A DNA stretch of 64,000 nt, from NCBI GenBank assembly GCA_963757815.1, contig CAVWSN010000017.1, positions 124,001 to 188,000 on the forward strand. Direction: 5' to 3'. Origin of the DNA: JACVRW01 sp963757815. Its GTDB lineage: Bacteria > Actinomycetota > Thermoleophilia > Solirubrobacterales > Thermoleophilaceae. The position numbers and the translations under genes are program-made. This document shows, piece after piece, positions 10,645 through 20,402 of this stretch. How positions within the stretch are numbered: the stretch's first letter is position 1; each line of letters starts with the position of its first letter. Below the pieces are notes generated by a model. The model worked only from the letters and a program-made list of their open reading frames with translations, ran no database searches and was not told where the DNA came from.

Positions 10645-10819
10645 CGGCGGGGAAGGGTACACGCGACTCCCGTTGCCACCGCGAAAATGCCCGTTACGTT
10701 CTTCCATTTCATCCGTTTCTGCCCTTTGGCGCCGTGACCGTGCACTGGAAGCAACGACCGAGGGCGCAGGAAATGTCCAAGACGGCCGTGAGATCTCGGC
10801 GGCACGATAGGCCGGCGCG

Positions 10820-11470
10820 CTAGCCGCCGGCCACCCGCTCCGGCGTCAGCTCGTGCAGCGAGCCGATCACCTCGTCGGCGTCCGCGAGCGCCTCGGGGTC
10901 CGGCGGGTAGTGCGGGTTCGGCAGCGCCAGCACCCGCATGCCGGCCGCGTGGGCCGCGCGGATGCCGTTCTCGGAATCCTCGATCGCGACGCAGCGGGAG
11001 GGTTCCGCCTCGAGGCGCCGCGCGGCCTCCAGGTAGACGTCCGGCGCCGGCTTGCCGCGCTCGACCTCCTCTGAGGAGATCGTGACCGCGAACCTCGGCC
11101 CCAGGCCGGACAGCTCGAGGAAGAGGTCGATGATCTCCCGGTTCGACGACGACGCGAGGCCGAGCGGCCAGTGCCCGGCGAGGCGCTCGACGGCTTCGAC
11201 CGCACCGTCGAGGACGGGCAGCTCGTCGCGGTAGATGCGCTCGAGCCGCCGGACCACGTCGTCGGAGATGGCCTGCGGGTCGAGGTCGACGCCCAGCTCG
11301 TCGCGCAGGTAGGCCGCCCACTCGGGCGAGCTCATGCCCATCATGTCGCGCGGCGCCTCGTCGCGCCAGCGCCCGCCGCGCTCCCGGACGAGCTGCTCCT
11401 TGGCCTCGTTCCAGACCTGCTCGGAGTCGAGCAGCACGCCGTCGAGGTCGAAGATGACCGCGTCGGTCAC
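10820..11470 (-). CDS. HAD-superfamily hydrolase, beta-phosphoglucomutase-like
   Basis: 216-residue haloacid-dehalogenase phosphatase or phosphomutase. Motif I is VIFDLDGVLLDSE (nucleophile Asp in DLDG), motif II is LGLASSSNR, the motif III lysine is in VERGKPAPDVYLEAA, and motif IV is CVAIEDSENGIRAAHAAGM. A helical cap between motifs I and II places it in the PGM-like subgroup that includes sugar-phosphate phosphatases. The substrate is not deducible. The GTG start at 11470 overlaps the TGA of der by four bases (GTGA), so it is probably translated by coupling at the end of the cmk-der unit. Confidence 0.88.
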   Translation of the reverse strand: MTDAVIFDLDGVLLDSEQVWNEAKEQLVRERGGRWRDEAPRDMMGMSSPEWAAYLRDELGVDLDPQAISDDVVRRLERIYRDELPVLDGAVEAVERLAGHWPLGLASSSNREIIDLFLELSGLGPRFAVTISSEEVERGKPAPDVYLEAARRLEAEPSRCVAIEDSENGIRAAHAAGMRVLALPNPHYPPDPEALADADEVIGSLHELTPERVAGG

Positions 11471-12771
11471 GATGAGCGCCCCCGGCTCGTCTTGAAGTCG
11501 ATCACGAGCGGCACGCCCTGGAGCCGGTAGCGGTCACGCAAGCGGTTCTCGAGGAAGTAGGCGTAGTCGCGGGTCACGCGGGCGCGGTCGTTGACCTGGA
11601 CCGCGAAGCGGGGCGGGCCGGTCTCGAACTGCGCCATGTAATACATCCGCAGTCGCTTGCCGCGCACTGCCGGCGGCTCGCGCGTGGCCTGAAGGTCACC
11701 GAGAAAGCGGTTCAGCTCGGCGGTCTGGATCCACTGCGAAGAGCTGTCCGCCACCCGCAGCGCCTCCGCCACAAGCCGCTTGAGGCCGCGTCCGGTGAGC
11801 GCCGAGACGGCCAGGACCTGGGGGCGCTGGCGCAGCTTGCGCGCCACCCGCGCCTTGGCGTCCTCGAGGTCCGTCGAGGTGACATCCCACTTGTTGAGCG
11901 CGATCACGGTTGCGCACTTCTTCTTCATGGCCAACTCGGCGACATGCAGGTCCTCGGAGGTCACCCCCTCGCTCGCGTCGCACACGACGATCGCCACCTC
12001 GGCCCGCTCGGCCGCCTGCTCCGAGCGGAGCTGCGCGTAGTAGTCGACGGTCCCGGCGACCTTGGTACGCCGCCGCAGACCCGCGGTGTCGATCAGGGTC
12101 AGCGGCCGGCCGTCGAACTCGATGCGGGTGTCGATTGCGTCGCGGGTGGTCCCCGCCTGCGGGGTCACGATCACGCGCTCCTCGCCGAGCAGCCGGTTGA
12201 CGAGGGACGACTTGCCCACGTTCGGGCGGCCGATCACGGCGAGCCGGGTGGCCTCGCTCGCGTCGCCCTCGCCCTTCGGCAGCCGCTCCACCATGCGGTC
12301 GAGCAGGTCGCCGGTGCCGAGGCCCTGGGTTGCGGAGACCGCAATCGGGTCGCCGAGGCCGAGGCCGTAGAACTCGGCGGCGAGGCCCTCGTGGCGAGCG
12401 TCGTCGACCTTGTTGGCGGCCACGATCACCGGCACGCGGCCGCCGCGGAGCTCGCGCGCCAGCTCCGCGTCGCCGGGCCGCAGGCCGGCGCGGGCGTCCA
12501 CCACGAGCACGGCGAGGTCAGCCTCCTCGAGCGCCACCAGCGCCTGGCGGCGGATCTCCTCGGAGAGCTCGTGCTCGCCCGCGAGATCAACGCCGCCGGT
12601 GTCGATCAGCGTGAAGCCGAGGCCGTTCCAGTCCGCGTCGATCTCCTTGCGGTCCCGGGTGACGCCCGCCTGCTCGTGCACCACGGCCGCGCGCGTGCCG
12701 CTCAGCCGGTTGACGAGCGTCGACTTGCCGACGTTGGGGTAGCCGACCACCGCGACCATGGGGCGCTTCAC
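11467..12771 (-). CDS. der: Ribosome-associated GTPase Der (EngA)
   Basis: Double GTPase needed for 50S ribosomal subunit assembly; 434 residues. Two tandem G domains are visible: GYPNVGKSTLVNRL, DTGGVD and ANKVD in the first; GRPNVGKSSLVNRL, DTAGLRRR and LNKWD in the second. A C-terminal KH-like domain contains GKRLRMYYMAQFETGPPRF. The start is taken as GTG 12771, which overlaps the cmk stop as GTGA; ATG 12759 (four codons later) is the alternative. The cmk-der pair is widely conserved. Confidence 0.96.
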   Translation of the reverse strand: MKRPMVAVVGYPNVGKSTLVNRLSGTRAAVVHEQAGVTRDRKEIDADWNGLGFTLIDTGGVDLAGEHELSEEIRRQALVALEEADLAVLVVDARAGLRPGDAELARELRGGRVPVIVAANKVDDARHEGLAAEFYGLGLGDPIAVSATQGLGTGDLLDRMVERLPKGEGDASEATRLAVIGRPNVGKSSLVNRLLGEERVIVTPQAGTTRDAIDTRIEFDGRPLTLIDTAGLRRRTKVAGTVDYYAQLRSEQAAERAEVAIVVCDASEGVTSEDLHVAELAMKKKCATVIALNKWDVTSTDLEDAKARVARKLRQRPQVLAVSALTGRGLKRLVAEALRVADSSSQWIQTAELNRFLGDLQATREPPAVRGKRLRMYYMAQFETGPPRFAVQVNDRARVTRDYAYFLENRLRDRYRLQGVPLVIDFKTSRGRSS

Positions 12772-13379
12772 CGGGCACGCTCCACGAGCTCGACGATGCG
12801 AGCCACCACCTCGTCGACGCTGAGGCCGGTGGTGTCGAGCTCGACCGCGCCGGGCGCCACCGCGAGCGGCGAATGCTCGCGAGAGGCGTCCTGCGCGTCG
12901 CGGAGCGCCTGGTCGCGCCGAACCGTCTCGACGTCCGTCCCGAGCTCGTCGGCACGCCGCCGCGCCCGCTCGTCCGCGCCCGCCGTGAGGAAGACCTTGA
13001 CGGCGGCGTCCGGCGCGACGACGGTGCCGATGTCGCGGCCCTCCGCGACCCAATCGCCGTCCGCCAGAAGCTCCCGCTGCTTGCGCACGAGCGCCTTTCG
13101 CACCGCCGGATTCGTGGCGACCTTCGACGCCGCCTCCGTCACCTCGGGGGCGCGGATCGCCTCGGTCACGTCCGTCCCGTTGACGATCACGCGGTCGCCG
13201 AGCTCGATCCGAAGCGCCTCCGCCTGCTCGGACGCGGCCCCGCCGTGGCGCAGCGTCAGGAGGCCGACCGACCGGTACATGGCACCCGAATCCAGGTAGG
13301 TGAAGCCCAGCGCCCGCGCCGCGGCGCGGGCGACCGTGCTCTTCCCCGCCCCGGCGGGCCCGTCGATCGCGACGACCAT
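12768..13379 (-). CDS. cmk: Cytidylate kinase
   Basis: Phosphorylates CMP and dCMP; 203 residues. The P-loop is AIDGPAGAGKSTVARAAARAL, followed by YLDSGAMYRSVGLLTLR and the NMP-binding region. The WVAEGRDIGTVVAPDA block and KVFLTAGADERARRR (LID region) match the family. The ATG at 13379 starts the conserved VVAIDGPAGAG strand; a longer open frame upstream would run through the family 2 hairpin and is not believed. It begins 227 bp after aroA, so it may have its own promoter in the hairpin-containing gap. Confidence 0.95.
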   Translation of the reverse strand: MVVAIDGPAGAGKSTVARAAARALGFTYLDSGAMYRSVGLLTLRHGGAASEQAEALRIELGDRVIVNGTDVTEAIRAPEVTEAASKVATNPAVRKALVRKQRELLADGDWVAEGRDIGTVVAPDAAVKVFLTAGADERARRRADELGTDVETVRRDQALRDAQDASREHSPLAVAPGAVELDTTGLSVDEVVARIVELVERAR

Positions 13380-13422
13380 TCGGCTTCCGGAGGCTAGTCC
13401 TCCGTGACCCCCAATCCGCCTG

Positions 13423-13511
13423 AACGTTCCCGACTCGGTGTCGCGTGACGCAACGAGCCGGGTTGGCCATCGTGCCGACTCGTGTCGCGCACGACACCCC
13501 GGCACGATGGC
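13423..13511 (+). repeat. Dispersed palindromic repeat family 2, copy A (double hairpin)
   Basis: AACGTTCCCGACTCGGTGTCG at its left end (13423 onward) matches three other sites in the window, but its own right arm is degenerate (CAACGAGCCGGG). A second, stronger hairpin follows: GCCATCGTGCCG (13466-13477) pairs with CGGCACGATGGC, with an inner GTGTCG/CGACAC stem. It sits 44 bp upstream of the cmk start. The rest of the 227-bp gap between aroA and cmk holds no gene; CAGCCGTCGTCGGC (13545-13558) is shared with the gap near copy C. Confidence 0.7.
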
Positions 13512-13606
13512 GCTCGCGGGCGGTGATCGCTTCGGTGCCCCTACCAGCCGTCGTCGGCGGCCGTCGGACCTCCGCGCGCTCGCGCTGACCGCAGGCGCGG
13601 CGCCGC

Positions 13607-14920
13607 TCAGCCGAGCAGCGCCCGCAGGTCCTGCTCGAAGCCCGGGTAGGAGATCCCGGCCGCCTCCATCCCCACCACCTCGACCCCTTCGACAGAGGCG
13701 AGTCCTGCCACCGCGCCCAGCATCGCCATGCGATGGTCGCCGTTCGAGTCGATCGTGCCGCCGCGCAGCGGGGAGCCGTCGCCGCGCACGACGAAGCCGT
13801 CGTCGGTGGCTTCGATGTCCGCGCCGAGGCCGCGCAGGCCGTCAACGACGCCCGCTATCCGGTCCGATTCCTTCAGGCGGAGCTCCTGCGCGCCGCGCAC
13901 CACCGTCTCGCCGTCGGCGTGCGCGCCGAGCAGGGCCACCAGCGTCAGCTCGTCGATGGCCAGCGGCACCTCGGCAGGGTCCACCTCGGTGCCCACTAGC
14001 GGCGCCGAGGCCACGTCGAGCTCGCCGACCGGCTCCGAGTCCGCCTCCGTGCCGGGCTCCTCGAGATCGCCGACGATCACGGCGCCCATCCGCTCGGCGA
14101 TCCGGAAGAAGCCGGTCCGCGTCCAGTTGAGGCCCACGTCGTTGACGACAATCCGGGAGCTGCCCACGAGGACGGCGGCGGCAACCAGGAAGGCCGCGGA
14201 CGAGGGGTCGCCCGGAACGACGATCTCGTCGTCCAGCTCGAGCTCGTCGACGCCCGAAACGGTGAGGGTGAGCCCGTCGCGCTCGAACGGCACGCGCGCG
14301 CGGCGCAGCAGGCGCTCGGTGTGATCTCGACTCGGAGCGGGCTCGCTGACGCTGGTGGAGCCCGACGCCAGCATCCCGGCCAGGAGCACGCACGACTTGA
14401 CCTGAGCGCTCGGCACCGGCAGCTCGTACTCGATCCCCTCGAGCTGGGCCCCGCGCACGGTCAACGGCGGGAAGCGGCCGTCGCGCGCCTCCACCCCGGC
14501 CCCCATCCGCGCGAGCGGCTCGGCGATGCGGTCGACCGGGCGGCGGCGGATCGACTCGTCGCCGTCGAGCGTCCAGACGCGGCCGGGCTGCCCCGCGAGC
14601 CAGCCGGGCAGCAGGCGCATCAGGGTGCCGGCGTTGCCCACGCCGATCAGCCCGCCGGTGGCCTCGAGCGGCGCGTGCAGCCCGACCCCCCGCACGAGCA
14701 GCCGCCCATCCTCTGCCTCCTCGTCGATCCCCGCCCCTAGCGAGCGGACCGCGTCGAGCGTGGAGTGCGTGTCGGCGGAGTGGAGATAGTTCCGCACGCT
14801 CACGGGCTCGTCGCACATCGCGCCGAAGAGCGCCGCCCGGTGCGAGATCGACTTGTCGGCCGGCGGGGTGTACTCCCCCCGGAGCGCCCCGGCCGGGTCG
14901 AAGCGGACGGCCGGGCTCAC
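13607..14920 (-). CDS. aroA: 3-phosphoshikimate 1-carboxyvinyltransferase (EPSP synthase)
   Basis: Sixth step of the shikimate pathway, joining shikimate-3-phosphate and PEP; 437 residues. Substrate-binding blocks are GEYTPPADKSISHRAALFGA, GNAGTLMRLLPGWLAG and PGDPSSAAFLVAAA. Catalytic and PEP-binding blocks are AIDELTLVALLGAHADG, RLKESDRIAGVVDGL and NGDHRMAMLGAVAGLAS. The start is GTG 14920, overlapping the tyrA TGA as GTGA, which signals translational coupling. It completes the aroF-tyrA-aroA block. Confidence 0.96.
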   Translation of the reverse strand: MSPAVRFDPAGALRGEYTPPADKSISHRAALFGAMCDEPVSVRNYLHSADTHSTLDAVRSLGAGIDEEAEDGRLLVRGVGLHAPLEATGGLIGVGNAGTLMRLLPGWLAGQPGRVWTLDGDESIRRRPVDRIAEPLARMGAGVEARDGRFPPLTVRGAQLEGIEYELPVPSAQVKSCVLLAGMLASGSTSVSEPAPSRDHTERLLRRARVPFERDGLTLTVSGVDELELDDEIVVPGDPSSAAFLVAAAVLVGSSRIVVNDVGLNWTRTGFFRIAERMGAVIVGDLEEPGTEADSEPVGELDVASAPLVGTEVDPAEVPLAIDELTLVALLGAHADGETVVRGAQELRLKESDRIAGVVDGLRGLGADIEATDDGFVVRGDGSPLRGGTIDSNGDHRMAMLGAVAGLASVEGVEVVGMEAAGISYPGFEQDLRALLG

Positions 14921-15978
14921 TCGGCGCCGACCGGGAAGCCGAGCGCGGCGATCAGCTCGCGCGCGCGGGCCGCCTGCTCGTCGCCCGCGATCCAGAGCGT
15001 CATGGCCCCGGAGCGCATGTCCACGGCAGGCGCGAGCGCCAGGTCGACGATGTTCACGCCCGCCCTGCCGAGCTCGAGTGCCACCTGGGCGACGATACCG
15101 GGGCGGTTGGGAACGGTGAGCCGCAGCTCGTGCACGCTGCCGCCCGGGGCGCCCGACTCGAGCAGCTCGCGCCGGTCCTCGCGCGCGCGGTCGTTCCAGT
15201 CCGAGACCGCGCCGCTGTCGAGCCGGCGCTCGACCTCCTCGAGCCGCTCGCGGAAGCCGCGGATCTCCTCGACGATCGCCCTCCGGTTGGAGCGGTAGAT
15301 GTCGCTCCACATCGCGGTGTTGGCCCCCGCCACGCGCGTCATGTCGCGGAAGCTCGGCCCGACCTGGCGCAGCGCCTCGCCGTGGTCGGCCAGGCGCGTC
15401 GCGGCCTGGGAGGCGAGCACGTTGGCGAGCACGTGCGGCAGGTGGCTGAACACGGCCACGAGCCGGTCGTGGGTGTCGGCGTCGAGCGCGACCGGCCGCG
15501 CGCCCACGTCGACGACGAAGCGGTGGAGCCGCTCATAGAGGAGGCCCTCCGAGTGCGCGAGCGGCGTGAGGTACCAGACCGCGCCCTGGAAGAGATCCGC
15601 GCGGGCGTGCTCGACGCCGGCGGTCTCCGCGCCCGCGATCGGGTGGCCGCCCACGAAGCGCGGGTCGTCGACCTGGCGGAGCAGGTCGCCCTTCGTCGAG
15701 CCGACGTCGGTGACGAGCGTGTCCGAATCCGCGGCGGCCAAAGCCGCGCGGACCAGGTCGGGGAGCGCGCCGACAGGCGCGCAGACGAAACAGAGGCTCG
15801 GCGCCCTCGAGCGCCTCGGGGAGCGACCCGGCCGCGCGCTCGACCGCCCCGAGCTCGACGGCACGCGCCAGCCTGGCTGGATCGCGGCCGAAGCCCACCA
15901 CCTCGACACCCTCGACGTTCTCCCGCGCGGCCAGGCCTATCGAGCCGCCGATCAGCCCGACGCCGAGGACCGCGATTC

Positions 15979-15982
<4 letters not shown>
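14917..15982 (-). CDS. tyrA: Prephenate dehydrogenase with C-terminal ACT domain, frameshifted
   Basis: Oxidative decarboxylation of prephenate (or arogenate) in tyrosine synthesis. The N-terminal NAD site is RIAVLGVGLIGGSIGLAARE. The frame then shifts at about 15796-15800, where one extra base separates LPEALEGA from LCFVCAPVGALPDLV. After it come LVTDVGSTKGDLLRQ, FVGGHPIAGAETAGVEHA and SHLPHVLANVLAS. The last 75 or so residues (VHELRLTVPNRPGIVAQVAL) form an ACT domain, presumably for tyrosine feedback. The GTG start overlaps the aroF stop (GTGA), and the gene's TGA overlaps the aroA start. The shift is +1 and may be a sequence error. Confidence 0.9.
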
Positions 15983-17004
<1,022 letters not shown>

Positions 17005-17228
17005 CTGTCCCTAAGCCTCTCAAAAGTTCCTACGTTGTCGGTGCTAAAGCGGATGCGGAGCGGCGTCCGGCGGGGTGGACTGTTCACGGATGCGGCCAGA
17101 GAGCGGCCGCGGCCGGACGCCTAGCTAAATCGCCAATAGAGGTAGGAAGTCGACCGCCAGCCGTCGCGCAGCGCCCGAGCGGCGCCGAGGTGCTGCGAGT
17201 CTGCGTGGCCAATTGGGACATCCTCGAT

Positions 17229-17263
17229 GGGTTGTAGCAGGCCAAAGGCCTGCTCGGCAACCC
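17229..17263. terminator. Strong hairpin downstream of hisC, terminator-like
   Basis: GGGTTG and AGCAGGCC pair with GGCCTGCT and CAACCC across an AAA loop, about 14 bp of stem with small bulges. It begins 9 bp after the hisC stop. On the minus strand no T-run follows, while on the plus strand TTTAT does, so it could act in either direction or protect the hisC mRNA end. Confidence 0.6.
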
Positions 17264-17271
17264 TTTATCCG

Positions 17272-18351
17272 TCACACAAGCTCGTCGAGGGCGGCCAGGA
17301 AGCGGTCGTTCTCGCCGCGCGTCCCATAGGTCACCCGCAGCCTTCCGGCTTCGCCGAGCGCCTTCCCGGCGCGCACGATCACGCCCCGCTCCGCGAGCCC
17401 GTTGACGATCTCGTCCTCGTCGCGGTCGCCGAGCGCGACCCAGGAGAAGTTGGCCTGGCTGTCGGTCGTCTCGAGTCCGCGCTCGGCGAGCTCGGACTCG
17501 AGGTAGACGCGCTCGATGACGGTCTGCTCGACGCGGCGCTCGAGCTCGTCCACGTGCCCCAGCGCCTCGGTCGCGGCGATTTGAGCGAGCGTGTTGACGG
17601 AGAACGGCTGGCGCACCTGGTCGACCGCGTTCCGGAAGCGCTCGTCGCCGAGCGAGTAGCCCACGCGCAGTCCGCAGAGCCCGTACACCTTCGAGAACGT
17701 CCGCAGTATCACGAGGTTCGGGTGGCGCTCGAGCAGGTCGAGCGACTCGTCCGGGTCCTGCAGCGTCGAGAACTCGATGTAGGCCTCGTCCAGGATCACG
17801 GCGACGTGGCGCGGAAGCTCGGCCACGAACGCGTCGATCACGTGCGGCGCGAGCGCGGTCGCCGAGGGGTTGTTCGGGTTGCAGACGATCACGATGCGTG
17901 TGGCGACCGTGACCTCGCGGGCCATCGCCTCGAGGTCGTGCTCGCCGGCGTCGTTCAGCGGCACGGTCACGGCGCGTGCGCCCGACATCGCGGCCATGTG
18001 CGGATAGATCGAGAAGGACGGCCACGCGTAGACGACCTCGGTGCCGGGCTCGAGCATCGCGTCGGCCGCGGCCAAGAGCAGCTCGCACGAGCCGTTCCCG
18101 ATCGCGATCCGTCCGGCCGGCACGCCGGTCCGCTCGGACAGGCGCTTGCGCAGTGCCGACTTCGCGGGGTCGGGATAGCGGTTCAGCGTGCGCAGGCCCC
18201 GCTCCACCGCCTCCAGCACCTGCGGGTGCGGCGCGAACGGGGTCTCGTTGGAGGCGAGCTTGACGAGCTCGCCGTCGAACGCGTAGGTCGAAGCGGCCGG
18301 GTAGACCGGGATGTCGCCGATGCGGGAGTTGAACTCGATGCCGGGGGTCAC
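17272..18351 (-). CDS. hisC: Histidinol-phosphate / aromatic aminotransferase (class I/II PLP)
   Basis: 359-residue fold-type I aminotransferase. Visible are KLASNETPFAPHPQVLEA, AIGNGSCELLLAAADAML, IVCNPNNPSAT, VILDEAYIEFS, and the PLP-lysine segment ILRTFSKVYGLCGLRVGYSL. The C-terminal arginine block is GRLRVTYGTRGENDRFL. The sequence is HisC-like, but it sits between aroH and aroF, with tyrA close by. Transamination of prephenate or phenylpyruvate and 4-hydroxyphenylpyruvate is therefore as likely as histidine synthesis (inference). The start GTG 18351 overlaps the aroH stop as GTGA. Confidence 0.88.
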   Translation of the reverse strand: MTPGIEFNSRIGDIPVYPAASTYAFDGELVKLASNETPFAPHPQVLEAVERGLRTLNRYPDPAKSALRKRLSERTGVPAGRIAIGNGSCELLLAAADAMLEPGTEVVYAWPSFSIYPHMAAMSGARAVTVPLNDAGEHDLEAMAREVTVATRIVIVCNPNNPSATALAPHVIDAFVAELPRHVAVILDEAYIEFSTLQDPDESLDLLERHPNLVILRTFSKVYGLCGLRVGYSLGDERFRNAVDQVRQPFSVNTLAQIAATEALGHVDELERRVEQTVIERVYLESELAERGLETTDSQANFSWVALGDRDEDEIVNGLAERGVIVRAGKALGEAGRLRVTYGTRGENDRFLAALDELV

Positions 18352-18713
18352 TGTGCGCCCTCCAGGTCGCGGCGCAGGGACACCGCCTCGCGCAGGTACA
18401 CGTGGCGGGGCTCCGTGTCGGGGTCCGCATAGCAGTGAAGCAGCAGCCGGATGACGCGCGGCAGCGCCCCCTGGACGCCGATCTCGCGCGCGCACAGGAG
18501 CGGCACCGAGCTGAGCCCGAGCCGCCGGGCCGCGACGGCCGGGAACTCCGCGTCGAGGTCGTCCGTGCAGGTGAAGATGCAGCTGACCATGTCGCCGGGT
18601 TCGAGCGAGTTGCGATCCATCACCTCGCGCACCAGCTCCTCGGTGGCCGAGAGGATGGATTCGGCGTCGTTAGCGCCGACGGTGATCGCGCCTCTGAGCG
18701 CCCTGAGCCTCAT
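18348..18713 (-). CDS. aroH: Chorismate mutase, AroH type
   Basis: Converts chorismate to prephenate; 121 residues, the size of the monofunctional trimeric AroH class. Marker residues appear in LRALRGAITVGANDAESILS (the active-site Arg in LRGA), MVSCIFTCTDDLDAEFPA, AARRLGLSSVPLLCAREI and the PRVIRLLLHCY end. The ATG at 18713 overlaps the rluB TGA as ATGA. It feeds TyrA and the aminotransferase that follow it. Confidence 0.93.
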   Translation of the reverse strand: MRLRALRGAITVGANDAESILSATEELVREVMDRNSLEPGDMVSCIFTCTDDLDAEFPAVAARRLGLSSVPLLCAREIGVQGALPRVIRLLLHCYADPDTEPRHVYLREAVSLRRDLEGAQ

Positions 18714-19417
18714 GCGGCGGTGATTCTGGCAGCCCTCCTCAGCCGCTCCACCTCGGCTCGGCTCAGCCGCCGGCTCTGCCCGGGCTCGAGGCCGCGCAGT
18801 CCGAGCGGGCCGAAGGCCACGCGTTGCAGCTCGACGACTCGGTGTCCGACCGCCTCGCACATGCGCCGCACCTGGCGCTTGCGGCCCTCGCGGATCGTGA
18901 TCTCGAGCACCCCGGGCCGGGGTTGGCGGACGCGCGCGGGGGCGGTCTTGCCGTCCTCGAGCTCGACCCCCCGCCGGAGTGCCTCGAGCGCGCGCTGCGA
19001 CACCCGCGCCGGCTGCACGCGCGCCCGGTAGACCTTCTCGACGCCATAGCGCGGATGCGTGAGGCGCTCGGCCAGCTCACCGTCGTTGGTCAGGAGGATC
19101 AGGCCGGTGCTGTCCGCGTCGAGCCGCCCAACCGGGTACAGGCGCCGCCGCGAGCGCACCAGCTCCACGACGGTCGGGCGGCCGTGCGTGTCGCGCGCGG
19201 TCGAGACCACCCCCGCCGGCTTGTTCAGGGCATGGACCTCATGCGGCTCGGGCACGACGGGCCGACCGTCGACCGCGACGCCGCTCGACTCGTCCACGTC
19301 CCGCGCCGGATCCGTAACGGGCTCCCCGCCGACGCTGACGCGGCCGGAGGCGACGAGCTGCTCAGCGGCGCGCCGCGAGGCGACGCCGGCGTGGGCGAGG
19401 TACTTGGCCAGTCGCAC
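18710..19417 (-). CDS. rluB: rRNA pseudouridine synthase, RluB/RsuA family
   Basis: Modifies a uridine in rRNA; 235 residues. An S4-like RNA-binding domain (RLAKYLAHAGVASRRAAEQLV) precedes the catalytic domain. That domain has LNKPAGVVST, the active-site motif VGRLDADSTGLILLTNDG (catalytic Asp in GRLD), and EGRKRQVRRMCEAVGH. The start is GTG 19417, 30 bp after the repaired end of the GGDEF gene. In many relatives rluB follows scpA-scpB directly; here rlmN and the GGDEF gene lie between. Confidence 0.93.
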   Translation of the reverse strand: MRLAKYLAHAGVASRRAAEQLVASGRVSVGGEPVTDPARDVDESSGVAVDGRPVVPEPHEVHALNKPAGVVSTARDTHGRPTVVELVRSRRRLYPVGRLDADSTGLILLTNDGELAERLTHPRYGVEKVYRARVQPARVSQRALEALRRGVELEDGKTAPARVRQPRPGVLEITIREGRKRQVRRMCEAVGHRVVELQRVAFGPLGLRGLEPGQSRRLSRAEVERLRRAARITAA

Positions 19418-19447
19418 GCCGAGACTGTACGACGTGGATCAGGGCGC

Positions 19448-20339
19448 TCAGCACGCCTCCGCCAACCGGGGATCGAGCCCGTCCCCGCCGCTCGCCTTGG
19501 ATCTGTACATGGACGCGTCGGCGCGGCCCAGCGCGCCGTAGACGCTCGCGAGGCCGTTGCCGAGCGCGCTGACCCCGACGCTGATCGTGACCGGGCCCTG
19601 CGGGTGTCGCGACCCCCTCGCGGACCGTCGCGGCCAGCGCCGCGCCGACCCTCGCGGCCTCGGCGGTGGACGCGTGCGGAAGCAGCACGGCGAACTCGTC
19701 TCCGCCGAAGCGGGCGAGCACGTCGCTCTGGCGCAGGCGGCGCTTGAGCGCTCCCGCCACCGCGACCAGCACGGCGTCCCCCGACCTGTGGCCGCCGCTG
19801 TCGTTGATGGCCTTCAACCCGTCGACGTCGATCAGGAGCAGCGCCCCGGGCAGGCCGTAGCGCCGCGCCTGAGCCATGTGCCGCTCGACCTCCTCCTCGA
19901 AGCGGCGCCGGTTGAACAGCCCGGTCAGCGCGTCGTGGTCGGCCAGGTGCCGCAGGCGCTCCTCCGTCTGCCGGCGCGCGGTGATGTCCGCGACCTGCCA
20001 GAGCAGGTAGCGGGGCCGGCCCTCGCTGTCGCGCAGCGCCGAACCGTGCAGCTCGACCCAGACGGTCGAGCCGTCCGGCCGCAGCCAGCGCCGCTCGTGG
20101 TGCGAGCCCGCCTCGCCCTCCGTGACCTCCTTCAGCGAGCGGTCGTCGGACGACCGGTCCTCCGGGTGGTTCAGCTCCGGGAGCGTCATCGCGAGCAGCT
20201 CCTCCTCGGTCCGCGCGGCGATCCGGCATAGGGCCGCGTTGACGCGCAGGAAGCGCCCGTCGAGCGCCGCGAGGGCCATGCCGGTGCCGGCGGTCTCGAA
20301 CGCCGCTCGGAAGAGCTGTGGATCGTCGGAAGGCTGCAT
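19448..20339 (-). CDS. PAS-GGDEF diguanylate cyclase, frameshifted near C-terminus
   Basis: Probable c-di-GMP synthase. Residues 1-125 are a PAS domain (AAFETAGTGMALAALDGRFL, RWLRPDGSTVWVELHG, YLLWQVADITARR). The GGDEF domain follows, with HDALTGLFNRRRFEEEV, the LLIDVDGLKAIND metal site and the ARFGGDEFAVLLP signature, so it should be active. An extra base in the GGGCCC region at about 19593-19598 shifts the frame after ATPAGP. Removing it gives VTISVGVSALGNGLASVYGA and an end at 19448. The ATG at 20339 has GGAAGGGG upstream. It is divergent from rlmN. No transmembrane segment is seen. Confidence 0.87.
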
Positions 20340-20402
20340 CTGTGTCCCCTTCCCGACCCTTTCGGCAGCCGGCCGGCCGGGTTTGAGTCACACTCGTGGG
20401 GT

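Noticed and set aside
10645..10819. SAM riboswitch upstream of metK
   Set aside because: No SAM-I, SAM-II or SAM-IV core could be matched; the gap is short and unstructured by eye.
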